From Telmatospirillum sp. J64-1 (lineage in GTDB: Bacteria > Pseudomonadota > Alphaproteobacteria > Rhodospirillales > Magnetospirillaceae): a stretch of DNA of 64,000 bases. Under the pieces are notes generated by a model. It saw nothing but the letters and a program-made list of their open reading frames with translations. It searched no databases and was not told the origin of the DNA. The translations under genes were made by a program, and so were the position numbers. Location: NCBI RefSeq assembly GCF_006980715.1, contig NZ_SBHN01000024.1, forward strand, positions 33,882 through 97,881, written 5' to 3'. Positions 33,673-43,365 of this stretch are shown in pieces; the stretch's first letter is position 1; each line of letters begins with the position of its first letter.

Positions 33673-34932
33673 ATGGTCCTGGTTTCCTTCCTGTCCATTC
33701 TCGCCCTCGGCGTTCCCGTCGCCTATGTGCTGGTCATCACGGCGCTGATCTACATCCTGCTTAGCGGCAACGAGGTTCTGCTGCTGTCTTTCCCCCAGCA
33801 ATTCTTCGGAGGGCTGGAGAATTACGGCCTGCTGGCCCTGCCGCTGTTCATCCTGGTCGGCGAGTTCATGAACGAGGGCGGCATCGCCCGGCGGCTGATC
33901 GCCATGGCGGCGGCCTTCATCGGGCCGGTGCGCGGCGGCCTGGCCTATGTCAACCTGCTCGCCAACATGATGATGGCCTCGATCCTGGGTTCGACCGTGG
34001 CCCAGATCACCATCATGACCCGCATGGCCGTGCCGGAGATGGAACGGGCGGGCTATTCCAAGGACATGGCGGTGGCGATCACGGCGGCGGGCGGCCTGCT
34101 CTCGCCGATCATTCCGCCTTCCATGCTGTTCGTGGTGTTCGGCGTCATCGCCCAGATTTCCATCGGCGATTTGTTCATCGCCGGCATCATTCCCGGCCTG
34201 TTGCTCTCGGCCAGCTTCTTCGGCGTTCTCTACTGGCTGGGGATCAAGCACGGCTTTCCCCGGATCAAGGCGGCGACGCCGTCCGAACGTCTGGGCGCCA
34301 TCCGTGACGGCCTGCCCGCTGCCCTGATCCCGCTGACCATCATCGGCAGCATCCTGGGCGGCATCGCGACGCCGACCGAGGCCGCCGCCCTGGCCGCCGT
34401 GGCCGCCTTGCTGGTCGGGCGCTTCGTCTACCGCGACCTGGATTTGCGGCAGATCGGCCCCGCCTTCCTGCGAACGGCGCGCAATTCGGCCATCGTGCTG
34501 GTGCTGATCGCCGCCGCCCAGGTCTTCGGCTGGGTGATCACCTACGAGAACCTGCCCGCCCTGGTCGCCGGCTGGCTGCAATCGGTCTCGGACTCGCCGC
34601 TGGTCTTCCTGCTGCTGGTCAATGCCGTCCTGCTGGTCATCGGCATGGTGATCGACCCGCTGGCGGCGCTGATCCTGATCGTGCCGGTCCTGCTGCCGAT
34701 CGCCACCGATGTCTATGCCCTCAATCCCTTCCATTTCGGCGTGATCGTCTGCCTCAACCTGGTGCTGGGGCTGCTGACGCCGCCGGTGGGGTCGGGGCTG
34801 TTCACCGCGGCGGTGATGTCCGGGGTCAAGGCCGAGCGGCTGGCCTGGGTGGCCTTGCCCTTCCTGGTCGCGACGGCGCTGGTCCTGCTGCTGCTGATCC
34901 TGGTGCCGCAGCTCGTCGTGGGGCTGCTGTGA
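33673..34932 (+). CDS. TRAP transporter large permease (DctM)
   Basis: 419-residue membrane protein with about twelve helices and DctM landmarks (ILALGVPVAYVLVI, LPLFILVGEFMNEGGIARRL, ITAAGGLLSPIIPPSMLFVVFG, GLLTPPVGSGLF). GGGAGGTGA precedes the ATG at 33673. It forms the ion-coupled channel with DctQ. The binding protein follows after one intervening gene. By context it imports a substrate of the aromatic pathway or a related acid. Confidence 0.94.
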   Translation: MVLVSFLSILALGVPVAYVLVITALIYILLSGNEVLLLSFPQQFFGGLENYGLLALPLFILVGEFMNEGGIARRLIAMAAAFIGPVRGGLAYVNLLANMMMASILGSTVAQITIMTRMAVPEMERAGYSKDMAVAITAAGGLLSPIIPPSMLFVVFGVIAQISIGDLFIAGIIPGLLLSASFFGVLYWLGIKHGFPRIKAATPSERLGAIRDGLPAALIPLTIIGSILGGIATPTEAAALAAVAALLVGRFVYRDLDLRQIGPAFLRTARNSAIVLVLIAAAQVFGWVITYENLPALVAGWLQSVSDSPLVFLLLVNAVLLVIGMVIDPLAALILIVPVLLPIATDVYALNPFHFGVIVCLNLVLGLLTPPVGSGLFTAAVMSGVKAERLAWVALPFLVATALVLLLLILVPQLVVGLL

Positions 34933-35876
34933 TGAGGCCGGTCGGGACAGTCGCCGTTCTCGGCGGCGGCACCATCGGGGCCGGATGGGCCGGGCTGTTC
35001 GCCGCCCATGGCCTGACGGTGCGGGTCGCCGATCCGGGCGAGGGCGTGGCCGGGCGCGTGGCCGAGGCGGTCGCCAACGCCCATGCCGTCGCCCGCGCCC
35101 TGGGCCAGGGCGTCCAGGAGCCCAGTTCTCCGCAGGTCACCGCCTCGCTGGAAGAGGCCGTGTCGGGGGCGGATTTCATCCAGGAGACGCTGCCCGAACG
35201 CCTGGCGCTGAAATACGACGTCTTCCGCGCGGTGGAAGAGGTGGCGGGGCCGGATGTCGTCATCGCCTCCAGTTCCTCGGGGCTGAGCCCCAGCGAATTG
35301 CAGCAGGGCCTGCGCCATCCCGAGCGGCTGGTCATCGGCCATCCCTGCAACCCGCCCTACCTGATGCCGGTGGTCGAGGTGGTGGGCGGCGGCAGGACCA
35401 GCGCCGAGGCGGTCGCGCAGGCGCTGGCCTTCTATCGCGGTCTGGGCAAGCAGGCCCTGCATGTCCGGCGCGAGGCGCCGGGCCATCTGGTCAACCGGCT
35501 GCAGGCGGCCTTGTGGCGCGAGGCGGTGCATCTGGTGGCCGAAGGCTATGCCTCGGTCGAGGATGTCGATGCCGCCGTGACCCAGGGGCTGGGGCCGCGC
35601 TGGGCGGTCTGCGGACCGCATACGATCTTCCATTTGGCGGGTGGTCCCGCCGGCATGGAGAAATTCCTCAAGGACCTCGGCGGCGAGGTCGAGAGATGGT
35701 GGGCCAGCCTTGGCCAGCCCTCGCTCACGCCCGAGGTCCAGGCCGCCCTGATCGACGGCATGGCCGCCGCCGCCAAGGACCGCCCGGTGGCGCAACTCGC
35801 CGCCGAACGGGACCGCGTGGTGGTCGGCGTCTTGAAGGCCGTCGCCGCAGAACGGCGCAAGGCCAACGCAGAATAA
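34932..35876 (+). CDS. 3-hydroxyacyl-CoA dehydrogenase-family NAD-binding protein
   Basis: 314-residue two-domain dehydrogenase: N-terminal Rossmann fold with VAVLGGGTIGAGWAG, SSSSGLSPSELQ and GHPCNPPYLMPVVEVVGG, and a C-terminal helical domain (NRLQAALWREAVHLV, GLGPRWAVCGPH). This combination is seen in L-carnitine dehydrogenase, L-gulonate 3-dehydrogenase/lambda-crystallin and related hydroxy-acid dehydrogenases. It starts on the last base of the DctM stop (TGATG) and precedes the TRAP binding protein gene. It may oxidise a hydroxy acid imported by this transporter. No CoA pathway genes are nearby. Confidence 0.87.
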   Translation: MRPVGTVAVLGGGTIGAGWAGLFAAHGLTVRVADPGEGVAGRVAEAVANAHAVARALGQGVQEPSSPQVTASLEEAVSGADFIQETLPERLALKYDVFRAVEEVAGPDVVIASSSSGLSPSELQQGLRHPERLVIGHPCNPPYLMPVVEVVGGGRTSAEAVAQALAFYRGLGKQALHVRREAPGHLVNRLQAALWREAVHLVAEGYASVEDVDAAVTQGLGPRWAVCGPHTIFHLAGGPAGMEKFLKDLGGEVERWWASLGQPSLTPEVQAALIDGMAAAAKDRPVAQLAAERDRVVVGVLKAVAAERRKANAE

Positions 35877-35910
35877 GGGCTGAAAAAGCCTGGGAATGTA
35901 GGAGGAAACC

Positions 35911-36879
35911 ATGAATTTCAAGAAAATCGCCATCGCCGCCGTGACCGCCCTGGCTTTCACGTCCAGCGCTGTGGCGGCCAAGGATTTGCGGCTGGGCCTG
36001 ATCACGCCGCCTTCGCATCAATGGAGCAAGACGGCCACCGAGATGGCCGAGGAGATCGCCAAGGAAACCAATGGCGAGATCAACATCCTGATCTTCCCCT
36101 CCGGCCAGCTCGGCACCGAGGCCCAGATGATGCAGATGTTGCAAAGCGGGGCCTTGGACATGGCCTTCCTGGCCATCGGCGAGGTGGCCAACCGCCGGGC
36201 CGATTTCGGCGCCTTCTTCGCGCCCTTCCTGGTCAAGGACGTGGACCAGGCCAGCCGTCTCCTCCGTGGCGAGACGGCTCAGAAGATGCTGGAGGACCTG
36301 CGGCCGCTGGGCCTGGTCGGCCTGGGCTACGGCATGGCCGGGATGCGCCAGATCGTCATGCGCGGCAAGGTCGCCAGCCAGCAGGACTTGGCAGGGCGCA
36401 AAGTCCGCACCATGCCGATCCAGGCCGAGCGCGATTTCTGGTCGAAGGTGGGCGCCGCGCCGACGCCGATCCCGCTGCCCTCGCTTTATGACGCCTTCGC
36501 CAACGGGCAGGTCGACGGCATGCAGATCGACTTCGAGGGCACCTGGAACACCCGCTATGTCGATCATGCCGGCACGGTCATCGAATCCAATCACATGATG
36601 CTGCCGATGGTCGCCGTCGCCTCGGCCCGTACCTGGCAGGGCCTGACCGAGGAACAGCGCGACCTGATCCACCGGAAGGCCGCCGAGCGTCTGGACGATA
36701 TGGTGAAGTCCTACGCTACCATCGACCAGGACTACCTCGACAAGATCAAGGAACATGGTGCCAACGTGATCAAGGTCGACCGCAGCTTCTTCGGCCCGTC
36801 GGTCGATGCCTGGTACGAGGAATGGCGCGCCAAGGCTCCGTCCCTTGAAGCGCTCGAAAAGGAAGTGGCCGCCTATTAA
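35911..36879 (+). CDS. TRAP transporter substrate-binding protein (DctP)
   Basis: 322-residue periplasmic protein. The Sec signal peptide is MNFKKIAIAAVTALAFTSSAVAA. The mature start KDLRLGLITPPSHQW, LIFPSGQLGTEAQMMQMLQSGALDMAF, and GRKVRTMPIQAERDFW with its conserved carboxylate-binding Arg identify DctP. GGAGGAAACC precedes the ATG. It completes a DctQ-DctM-DctP set whose ligand should be an organic acid. Confidence 0.94.
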   Translation: MNFKKIAIAAVTALAFTSSAVAAKDLRLGLITPPSHQWSKTATEMAEEIAKETNGEINILIFPSGQLGTEAQMMQMLQSGALDMAFLAIGEVANRRADFGAFFAPFLVKDVDQASRLLRGETAQKMLEDLRPLGLVGLGYGMAGMRQIVMRGKVASQQDLAGRKVRTMPIQAERDFWSKVGAAPTPIPLPSLYDAFANGQVDGMQIDFEGTWNTRYVDHAGTVIESNHMMLPMVAVASARTWQGLTEEQRDLIHRKAAERLDDMVKSYATIDQDYLDKIKEHGANVIKVDRSFFGPSVDAWYEEWRAKAPSLEALEKEVAAY

Positions 36880-36890
36880 GGCGGATTGAG

Positions 36891-36920
36891 AGGCTGCGGC
36901 GGCGGGATCTTCCGCAGCCT
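36891..36920 (+). terminator. Stem-loop after dctP, weak terminator
   Basis: AGGCTGCGG and CCGCAGCCT form a perfect nine-base stem around a 12-base loop, 11 bases past the stop. The following TTCGACC is too poor in T for a strong terminator, so it may reduce rather than stop read-through into the semialdehyde dehydrogenase gene. Confidence 0.6.
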
Positions 36921-36997
36921 TTCGACCAGACGAAAACCATCCGGAATGTTCAACGTGTCCGTCGCATCGGCGGGACCGAACAGGGGAGAATTGTTTG

Positions 36998-38509
36998 ATG
37001 TCCCTCAACACTGCTGAGATCGCACAGGCTTCCAAGCTCGATGGAGCCCGCCGTGACGCGCTGCATTTCATCGACGGCGCGTTCACGACGGGGAGCACGG
37101 GGCGGAGCTGGCAGAATCGCAGCCCGATCGACAACAGCGTGATCGGGCTGGTGCACGAGGCGGGCGAGGCCGAGGTCGATGCCGCCGTGACGGCGGCGCG
37201 GCGGGCGCTGACGGGCGAGTGGGGCAGGATGAGCGTGGAGGCGCGCTGCACCCTGCTGGGCGCGGTGGCCGATGAGATCAACCGCCGCTTCGACGAGTTC
37301 CTGGCCGCCGAATGCCTCGATACCGGCAAGCCGGTCAGCCTGGCCAGCCATATCGACATCCCGCGCGGCGCGGCGAACTTCAAGATGTTCACCGATGTCA
37401 TCAAGACCGTCTCGACCGAATTCTTCCCCACCCCCACCCCCGACGGCACCGGCGCGATCAATTACGCCTTGCGCAAGCCCAAGGGCGTGATCGGCGTGAT
37501 CAGCCCGTGGAACCTGCCGCTTCTGCTGATGACCTGGAAGGTCGGCCCGGCCCTGGCCTGCGGCAATACCGTGGTGGTCAAGCCGTCGGAGGAGACGCCG
37601 CTGACCACCACCCTGCTGGGCGAGGTGATGAACGCGGTGGGGATGCCCAAGGGCGTGTTCAACGTCGTCCACGGCTTCGGCCCCAATTCGGCCGGTGAGT
37701 TCCTGACCCGCCACAAGGGCGTGGACGCCATCACCTTTACCGGCGAGACCCGCACCGGCGAGGCGATCATGAAGGCCGCCGCCGACGGCGTGCGCCCGGT
37801 TTCCTTCGAGCTGGGCGGCAAGAACGCCGCCATCGTCTTCGCCGATGCCGATCTCGACAAGGCCATCGAGGGCACCATGCGCTCGGCCTTCGCCAATTGC
37901 GGCCAGGTCTGCTTGGGCACCGAGCGGGTCTATGTCCAGCGCCCGGTCTTCGAGGACTTCGTCGCCCGCCTCAAGGCCGGGGCGGAGGGCTTGAAGCTCG
38001 GCCATCCCGAGGACAAGGGCGTCACTCTCGGCCCGCTGGTCAGCCAGGAGCATCGCGACAAGGTGCTGTCCTATTACCGCAAGGCGGTCGAGGAAGGCGC
38101 CATTGTGGTGACCGGCGGCGGCATCCCCGAGATGCCCGCCCATTTGGCCGAGGGCGCCTGGGTGCAGCCGACCATCTGGACCGGCCTGCCCGAAACGGCC
38201 GCGGTGGTGCGCGAGGAGATCTTCGGCCCCTGCTGCCATATCCAGCCCTTCGACACCGAGGAAGAGGCGATTCATCTCGCCAACGATACCCCCTACGGCC
38301 TGGCCTGCGCGGTCTGGACCGAGAACCTGTCGCGCGCCCATCGCGTCGCTGCGCGCATGGAGGTGGGGCTGTGCTGGGTCAATTCCTGGTTCCTGCGCGA
38401 CCTGCGCACGCCCTTCGGCGGCTCGAAGGCTTCCGGCATCGGCCGCGAGGGCGGGCTCCACTCGCTGGAGTTCTACACCGAGCTGTCCAACGTCTGCATC
38501 AAGCTGTGA
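36998..38509 (+). CDS. 2-hydroxymuconic semialdehyde dehydrogenase (ALDH family)
   Basis: 503-residue NAD-dependent aldehyde dehydrogenase. Catalytic residues are Asn172 (SPWNLPLLLMTW), Glu271 (SFELGGKNAA) and Cys305 (CGQVCLGTERVYVQ). The text closely follows DmpC/XylG, for example ECLDTGKPVSLASHIDIPRGAANFKMF and FGGSKASGIGREGG. It oxidises 2-hydroxymuconate semialdehyde to 2-hydroxymuconate, opening the oxalocrotonate branch of meta-cleavage. AGGGGAG precedes the ATG at 36998. It is the first of six tightly packed lower-pathway genes. Confidence 0.93.
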   Translation: MSLNTAEIAQASKLDGARRDALHFIDGAFTTGSTGRSWQNRSPIDNSVIGLVHEAGEAEVDAAVTAARRALTGEWGRMSVEARCTLLGAVADEINRRFDEFLAAECLDTGKPVSLASHIDIPRGAANFKMFTDVIKTVSTEFFPTPTPDGTGAINYALRKPKGVIGVISPWNLPLLLMTWKVGPALACGNTVVVKPSEETPLTTTLLGEVMNAVGMPKGVFNVVHGFGPNSAGEFLTRHKGVDAITFTGETRTGEAIMKAAADGVRPVSFELGGKNAAIVFADADLDKAIEGTMRSAFANCGQVCLGTERVYVQRPVFEDFVARLKAGAEGLKLGHPEDKGVTLGPLVSQEHRDKVLSYYRKAVEEGAIVVTGGGIPEMPAHLAEGAWVQPTIWTGLPETAAVVREEIFGPCCHIQPFDTEEEAIHLANDTPYGLACAVWTENLSRAHRVAARMEVGLCWVNSWFLRDLRTPFGGSKASGIGREGGLHSLEFYTELSNVCIKL

Positions 38510-38518
38510 GGCCGTCCC

Positions 38519-39307
38519 ATGTCTGAAGCGAATATCCAAGAAGCCGCCGACCGGCTGTGGCAGGCGGCGCAAAGCGGCCAGCCTTGCGCCCCGGTGCGCG
38601 ACCTGATCGAGGGCGGCGACATCCAGGCCGCCTATGCGATCCAGGAGATCAACACCAAGCGAGGCCTGGAGGCCGGGCGGCGGCTGGTCGGGCGCAAGAT
38701 CGGCCTGACCAGCAAGGCGGTGCAGGCCCAGCTCGGCGTCGACCAGCCCGATTACGGCATGTTGTTCGCCGACATGGCGGTGGCCGAGGGCGAGGACATT
38801 GCCTTGTCCGCGGTCAGCCAGCCCAAGGTCGAGGCCGAGATCGCCTTCATCTTAGGGGCCGATCTGGATGACGAGCGCGTCACGCCCACCGATGTGATGA
38901 ATGCCGTGGATTATGCCGTCGCCGCCATCGAGGTGGTGGGCTCGCGCGTGGCCAATTGGGACATCCGCATCTTTGACACCATCGCCGACAACGCCTCCTC
39001 GGGTCTTTACGTGCTGGGCAGCGAGCCGAAGCGCCTGGGCGAATTCGACCCGCGCCTGTGCGGCATGGTGATGGAGCGCAAGGGCGAGCCGGTCTCGGTC
39101 GGCGCCGGGGCGGCCTGCCTGGGCAATCCCCTGACGGCGGCGTGGTGGCTGGCCCGGGTGATGGCCAAGGCCGGACGCCCGCTCAGGAAGGGCGACACCA
39201 TCTTGAGCGGCGCCCTGGGGCCGATGGTCGCGGCGCAGCCGGGGGATGTCTTCGAGGCCCGCATCAACGGCCTGGGCGCGGTGCGCGCCTCGTTCGGGAA
39301 GGAGTGA
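38519..39307 (+). CDS. 2-oxopent-4-enoate hydratase (2-keto-4-pentenoate hydratase)
   Basis: 262-residue FAH-like hydratase of the DmpE/MhpD group: [30 protein letters not shown], the metal-binding [11 protein letters not shown], and [11 protein letters not shown]. It adds water to 2-oxopent-4-enoate, giving 4-hydroxy-2-oxovalerate. It lies nine bases after the semialdehyde dehydrogenase and three bases before the acylating aldehyde dehydrogenase. It is paralogous to the oxalocrotonate decarboxylase at 41294. The [13 protein letters not shown] sequence identifies this one as the hydratase. Confidence 0.92.
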   Translation: MSEANIQEAADRLWQAAQSGQPCAPVRDLIEGGDIQAAYAIQEINTKRGLEAGRRLVGRKIGLTSKAVQAQLGVDQPDYGMLFADMAVAEGEDIALSAVSQPKVEAEIAFILGADLDDERVTPTDVMNAVDYAVAAIEVVGSRVANWDIRIFDTIADNASSGLYVLGSEPKRLGEFDPRLCGMVMERKGEPVSVGAGAACLGNPLTAAWWLARVMAKAGRPLRKGDTILSGALGPMVAAQPGDVFEARINGLGAVRASFGKE

Positions 39308-39310
39308 AGC

Positions 39311-40255
39311 ATGAGCGGCAAGATCAAATGCGCGATCATCGGTTCGGGCAATATCGGCACCGATCTGATGATCAAGATCATGCGCACCTCCAAGAACCTG
39401 GAGATGGGCGCGATGGTCGGCATCGACCCCGCCTCCGACGGCCTGGCGCGGGCCGCCCGCATGGGCGTGGCGACCACCCATGACGGCATCGAGGGCCTGA
39501 CCCGCCTGCCCGAATACAAGGACATCCAGGTCGTCTTCGACGCCACCTCGGCCAAGGCCCACCTGACCAACGACGCCATCCTGCGCCGCGACGGCAAGAA
39601 GGTGATCGACCTGACGCCGGCGGCCGTCGGACCCTTCATCATCCCGGTGGTGAACCTCAAGGACAATCTGGACCAGCCCAACGTCAACATGGTCACTTGC
39701 GGCGGCCAGGCGACGATCCCCATCGTCCATGCCGTCCGGCGCGTCGCCAAAAGGCTGGTCTATGGCGAGATCGTCGCTTCGATCAGCTCGAAATCGGCCG
39801 GTCCCGGCACGCGCGCCAATATCGACGAATTCACCGAGACCACGTCCAAGGCCATCGAGACTGTCGGCGGGGCGGAAAAGGGCAAGGCGATCATCATCCT
39901 CAACCCCGCCGAGCCGCCGCTGATCATGCGCGACACCGTCTTCACCCTCTCGCAAGGCGCAAGCCCCGAAGAGATCGAGGCCTCGATCAACGAGATGGTC
40001 GCCGAGGTGCAGAAATACGTGCCCGGCTACCGCCTCAAGCAGAAGGTGCAGTTCGAGCATATCGGCGACAATGCCCCGGTCAACATCCCCGGCATCGGCG
40101 AGGTCTCGGGCTTAAAGACCTCGGTCTTCCTCGAGGTCGAGGGCGCGGCCCATTACCTGCCGGCCTATGCCGGCAATCTCGACATCATGACCTCGGCCGC
40201 GCTGGTCACCGCCGACCGCTGGGCCGAAAGCAAGCTCAAGATGGAGGCCGCATAA
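39311..40255 (+). CDS. Acetaldehyde dehydrogenase (acylating)
   Basis: 314-residue enzyme of the DmpF/MhpF/BphJ family. The Rossmann motif is [13 protein letters not shown], the catalytic Cys130 lies in [12 protein letters not shown], and [36 protein letters not shown] is the conserved C terminus that contacts the aldolase. It converts acetaldehyde channelled from the aldolase to acetyl-CoA. It starts three bases after the hydratase and ends one base before the aldolase start, the usual order. Confidence 0.96.
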   Translation: MSGKIKCAIIGSGNIGTDLMIKIMRTSKNLEMGAMVGIDPASDGLARAARMGVATTHDGIEGLTRLPEYKDIQVVFDATSAKAHLTNDAILRRDGKKVIDLTPAAVGPFIIPVVNLKDNLDQPNVNMVTCGGQATIPIVHAVRRVAKRLVYGEIVASISSKSAGPGTRANIDEFTETTSKAIETVGGAEKGKAIIILNPAEPPLIMRDTVFTLSQGASPEEIEASINEMVAEVQKYVPGYRLKQKVQFEHIGDNAPVNIPGIGEVSGLKTSVFLEVEGAAHYLPAYAGNLDIMTSAALVTADRWAESKLKMEAA

Positions 40256-40256
40256 C

Positions 40257-41297
40257 ATGGCCCGCAAGACCAAGGACAAGCTCTACATCCAGGACGTCAC
40301 GCTGCGTGACGGCATGCATGCCATCCGTCATCAATACACCATCCCCCAGGTGCGCGCGATCGCCCGCGCCCTGCAAAAGGCCCGCGTGGATTCCATCGAG
40401 GTCGCCCATGGCGACGGGCTGCAGGGCTCGTCCTTCAATTACGGCTTCGGCAAGACCACCGATCTCGACTGGATCGAGGCCGTGGCCGGCGAGCTGACCG
40501 AGGCGGAAGTGGCGGTGCTGCTGCTGCCGGGCATCGGCACCGTCCATGATCTCAAGGAAGCCTATTCCGCCGGGGCACGTTCCGTGCGCGTGGCCACCCA
40601 TTGCACCGAGGCCGATGTCTCGCGCCAGCATATCGAGGCGGCGCGCGAGATGGGCATGGACACCATCGGCTTCCTGATGATGAGCCACATGATCCCGGCC
40701 CAGGAGCTGGTCGCCCAGGCCAAGCTGATGGAAAGCTATGGCGCCGAATGCGTCTATGTCGTCGATTCCGCCGGCGCCCTGCTGCCCGACCAGGTGGCCG
40801 AGCGGGTGCGGGCCTTCCGCCAGGAGCTGAAGCCCGAGACCGAGATCGGCATCCATGCCCATCACAACCTCTCCATGGGGGTCGCCAATTCGGTGGCCGC
40901 CGTCCAGGAAGGGGCGGTGCGGGTCGATGCCTCGCTGGCCGGCATGGGGGCGGGCGCGGGCAATGCGCCGCTGGAAGTCTGCATCGCCGTCTTCGAACGC
41001 ATGGGGATCGAGACCGGCTGTGACCTGCACACGCTGATGGATGCCGCCGACGATTTGGTGCGCCCGCTCCAGGACCGCCCGGTGCGCGTCGACCGCGAAA
41101 GCCTGTCGCTGGGCTTTGCCGGGGTCTATTCGAGCTTCCTGCGCCATGCCGAGAATGCGTCCAAGACCTACGGCATCGATACCCGCCAGATCCTGGTGGA
41201 ACTGGGCCGGCGCCGCATGGTCGGCGGCCAGGAGGACATGATCGTCGACGTGGCCCTGGATCTGGTGGCCCGGCAAAAGGAAGGAGCGGCACAATGA
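40257..41297 (+). CDS. 4-hydroxy-2-oxovalerate aldolase
   Basis: 346-residue DmpG/MhpE-type class II aldolase of the HMGL-like barrel family. [20 protein letters not shown] carries the catalytic Arg/Asp/His cluster, [15 protein letters not shown] holds two metal His ligands, and the C-terminal DmpG communication domain ([22 protein letters not shown]) is intact. It splits 4-hydroxy-2-oxovalerate to pyruvate and acetaldehyde and channels the latter to the preceding enzyme. Its stop overlaps the decarboxylase start (ATGA). Confidence 0.96.
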   Translation: MARKTKDKLYIQDVTLRDGMHAIRHQYTIPQVRAIARALQKARVDSIEVAHGDGLQGSSFNYGFGKTTDLDWIEAVAGELTEAEVAVLLLPGIGTVHDLKEAYSAGARSVRVATHCTEADVSRQHIEAAREMGMDTIGFLMMSHMIPAQELVAQAKLMESYGAECVYVVDSAGALLPDQVAERVRAFRQELKPETEIGIHAHHNLSMGVANSVAAVQEGAVRVDASLAGMGAGAGNAPLEVCIAVFERMGIETGCDLHTLMDAADDLVRPLQDRPVRVDRESLSLGFAGVYSSFLRHAENASKTYGIDTRQILVELGRRRMVGGQEDMIVDVALDLVARQKEGAAQ

Positions 41298-42082
41298 GCA
41301 CGATGGAGATCAAGCGCGACATGGCCAGCCTGGCCGCCGTGGTCGACGAGGCGGCGCGCACCGCCACCGCCATTCCGCAATTGACCGAGCGGGTGCCGGA
41401 CCTCACCGTCGAGGACGGCTATGCCATCCAGGCGCTGTCCCTGGCCCGGCGCCTGGGCCGGGGCGAGCGGCGGATCGGCGTCAAGATGGGCCTGACCAGC
41501 CGCGCCAAGATGGCCCAGGTGGGTGTGGACGAGGTGATCTGGGGCCGCCTGACCGATGCCATGCGCCTGGAAGAGGGCGGGGCGATGAGCCGGGCCAATT
41601 ACGTTCATCCGCGCATCGAGCCCGAGATCGTCTTCCTGATGAAGAAGCCTCTCTCGGGCGAGGTCAGCCCGCTGGAGGCGCTGGCCGCCGTCGAGGCGAT
41701 CGCGCCGGCGATGGAGGTGATCGACTCGCGCTACCAGAACTTCAAGTTCGCGCTGCCCGACGTGGTCGCCGACAATTCCTCCTCCTCGGGCTTCGTGCTG
41801 GGCAATTGGCACAAGCCTGAGACCGCCATCGACAATCTCGGCATCATCCTCGAAGCCGACGGGCGGGCGGTGCAGGTGGGATCGACGGCGGCCATCCTCG
41901 GCCATCCCCTGCGCTCGCTGGTCGCCGCCGCGCGCTTGGTCTCGCGCTGGGGCGAGCGGCTCAATCCCGGCGACATCGTGCTGGCCGGCGGGGCGACGGC
42001 CGCCCATGCCCTGGCGCCGGGCATGCATGTCCGGGCTGTCTACCAGAATCTGGGCGCGGTGTCGCTCACCGTCACGGAGTAG
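41294..42082 (+). CDS. 4-oxalocrotonate decarboxylase
   Basis: 262-residue DmpH/XylI-type enzyme of the hydratase/decarboxylase family: [44 protein letters not shown] (metal-binding EPE) and [11 protein letters not shown]. It removes the carboxylate of 2-oxo-3-hexenedioate and works in a complex with the hydratase encoded at 38519. VDEVIWGRL in place of the hydratase's VDQPDYGML supports the decarboxylase assignment. Confidence 0.93.
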   Translation: MSTMEIKRDMASLAAVVDEAARTATAIPQLTERVPDLTVEDGYAIQALSLARRLGRGERRIGVKMGLTSRAKMAQVGVDEVIWGRLTDAMRLEEGGAMSRANYVHPRIEPEIVFLMKKPLSGEVSPLEALAAVEAIAPAMEVIDSRYQNFKFALPDVVADNSSSSGFVLGNWHKPETAIDNLGIILEADGRAVQVGSTAAILGHPLRSLVAAARLVSRWGERLNPGDIVLAGGATAAHALAPGMHVRAVYQNLGAVSLTVTE

Positions 42083-42088
42083 CCGATC

Positions 42089-42286
42089 ATGCCTGTCGTC
42101 GACATCACCCTGATCGAGGGGCGGACGCCCGAGAAGAAGCTGGCCCTGATCCGCAAGGTCACCGAGGCCGTGGTCGAAGCCATCGACGCGCCGCGCGACT
42201 CGGTCCGCGTCATCCTGCGCGAGGTGCCCGGCGAACACTTCGCCGCAGGCGGAAACCCAAAGAAAATGCCTCCCGGCCTGGAATAG
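42089..42286 (+). CDS. 4-oxalocrotonate tautomerase
   Basis: 65-residue small tautomerase. The catalytic Pro1 is exposed after Met removal (MPVVDITLIEGR, with Arg11 also visible), followed by a helix and VRVILREVPGEHFAAGGNP. It converts 2-hydroxymuconate to 2-oxo-3-hexenedioate for the decarboxylase. It is the last gene of the lower meta-cleavage operon and is followed by a terminator hairpin. Confidence 0.95.
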   Translation: MPVVDITLIEGRTPEKKLALIRKVTEAVVEAIDAPRDSVRVILREVPGEHFAAGGNPKKMPPGLE

Positions 42287-42311
42287 TCACGGACCAGCCG
42301 GGGACTTGGGT

Positions 42312-42342
42312 GGTGCGTCCTTCTCTTGTCCCAGGACGCACC
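42312..42342. terminator. Hairpin between convergent tautomerase and GntR genes
   Basis: GGTGCGTCC and GGACGCACC form a nine-base stem with a 13-base loop, followed by GCCCCTTTT on the plus strand. Located between convergent genes, it probably terminates the meta-cleavage operon. Confidence 0.72.
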
Positions 42343-42362
42343 GCCCCTTTTCCCGTTTCCGC

Positions 42363-43136
42363 CTATTCGGCGGCCTTGGTGGTGGAAAGGGAAATGGCCG
42401 ATTTGGCGCGGGCCAGTTCCTGTTCGAGGAAATGCCTGTCTTCAGGCGACAGGGGCTCGGTATTGCCGCCCAGGGCGCCGTCCTGAAGGTTCTTCTCCAG
42501 CAGCAGGAAGGAGGTCTTCGACATATGGGCAGAGATCAGGGCGCAGGCGGTATCGGCATCGCGGGCCAGCGCCGCTTCCATCATCTTCCTGTGTTCGTCG
42601 AGATGGTCGCGGTGGGGCAGCTGGAGCTTCGCCATGGTCAGGCGGCGATAGCGGGTGTTCAGGTCGAAGAAATGGCCGCTGAGATGCAGCAGCCACGAGG
42701 ATTTGCAGCCGGCGATCAGCGCCCGGTGAAAGGCACCGTGCCGTTCCTCCCAGGCATCGTCATAGCCGCCTTCGGGACAGTCGCGATGATATTTGGCAAG
42801 ATGATGGAAGGCGCCGACCAGATCGGCTTCCCAACGGTCGTCGCCGCGTTCGATGGCCTGCCGCAGGGCGGCGGCCTCGATCATCTGGCGCATCCGCATC
42901 ACGTCGGCAAGATCGGTCAGGGAAATGGGCGAAACCCAGAAGCCGCGCTGTCCTTCGGTGTAGACCAGGCGCTCGGCGACCAGACGCGACAGCGCTTCCC
43001 GCAAGGGCGTCACCCCGACCTGGTAGCGCTCTTGCAGGTCATCGAGCCGCAGTTTCATGTTCGGCTCCAGCGCACCCGTGATGATGTCGCGTTTCATCCG
43101 GTTGAACGCTTCGGAGGCTATCGTTTTGTCAGCCAT
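42363..43136 (-). CDS. GntR-family transcriptional regulator, FCD subfamily
   Basis: 257-residue regulator with winged HTH (about 8-70; RLDDLQERYQVGVTPLREALSRLVAERLVY) and an FCD domain (MRQMIEAAALRQAIERGDD, FHRALIAGCKSSWLLHLSGHFFD, HRKMMEAALARDADTACALISAHM). Unlike the others in this window, its HTH reads GVTPLREAL instead of SRTPVREA. It is divergent from the TAXI/ring-dioxygenase operon across 229 AT-rich bases and convergent with the lower-pathway operon, so control of the aromatic acid operon is likely. Confidence 0.9.
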   Translation of the reverse strand: MADKTIASEAFNRMKRDIITGALEPNMKLRLDDLQERYQVGVTPLREALSRLVAERLVYTEGQRGFWVSPISLTDLADVMRMRQMIEAAALRQAIERGDDRWEADLVGAFHHLAKYHRDCPEGGYDDAWEERHGAFHRALIAGCKSSWLLHLSGHFFDLNTRYRRLTMAKLQLPHRDHLDEHRKMMEAALARDADTACALISAHMSKTSFLLLEKNLQDGALGGNTEPLSPEDRHFLEQELARAKSAISLSTTKAAE

Positions 43137-43365
43137 GAGACCTCACACTTCGGTATATCGGCGCGTCGCCTCGCTGCCGCAATGGGCTTACATATTTCAG
43201 CATAATTTGTGAGAAAAGAAAAAAATATATTTTTTCTTGCAATCTTCTCCCACTCCCGTACTCTGTTATCAGACCTCGAATACGAGGCAAGTACCGCCGG
43301 TCAACACGGCGGAGGAGGCTTTGAAGGAGCGTGACTCCTGATCGCTCCGCAATGGGAGAAACGTC
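43137..43365. promoter_or_regulatory. Divergent promoter region of the ring-dioxygenase operon
   Basis: The most AT-rich stretch nearby. It contains a near-perfect A/T palindrome at 43216-43238 (G, seven A, TATA, six T, C), an inverted repeat CCTCG-AATA-CGAGG at 43274-43287, and a CCGCC/GGCGG leader hairpin (43294-43312). Any of the first two could bind the GntR regulator. No clear -35/-10 pair was fixed. Confidence 0.55.
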
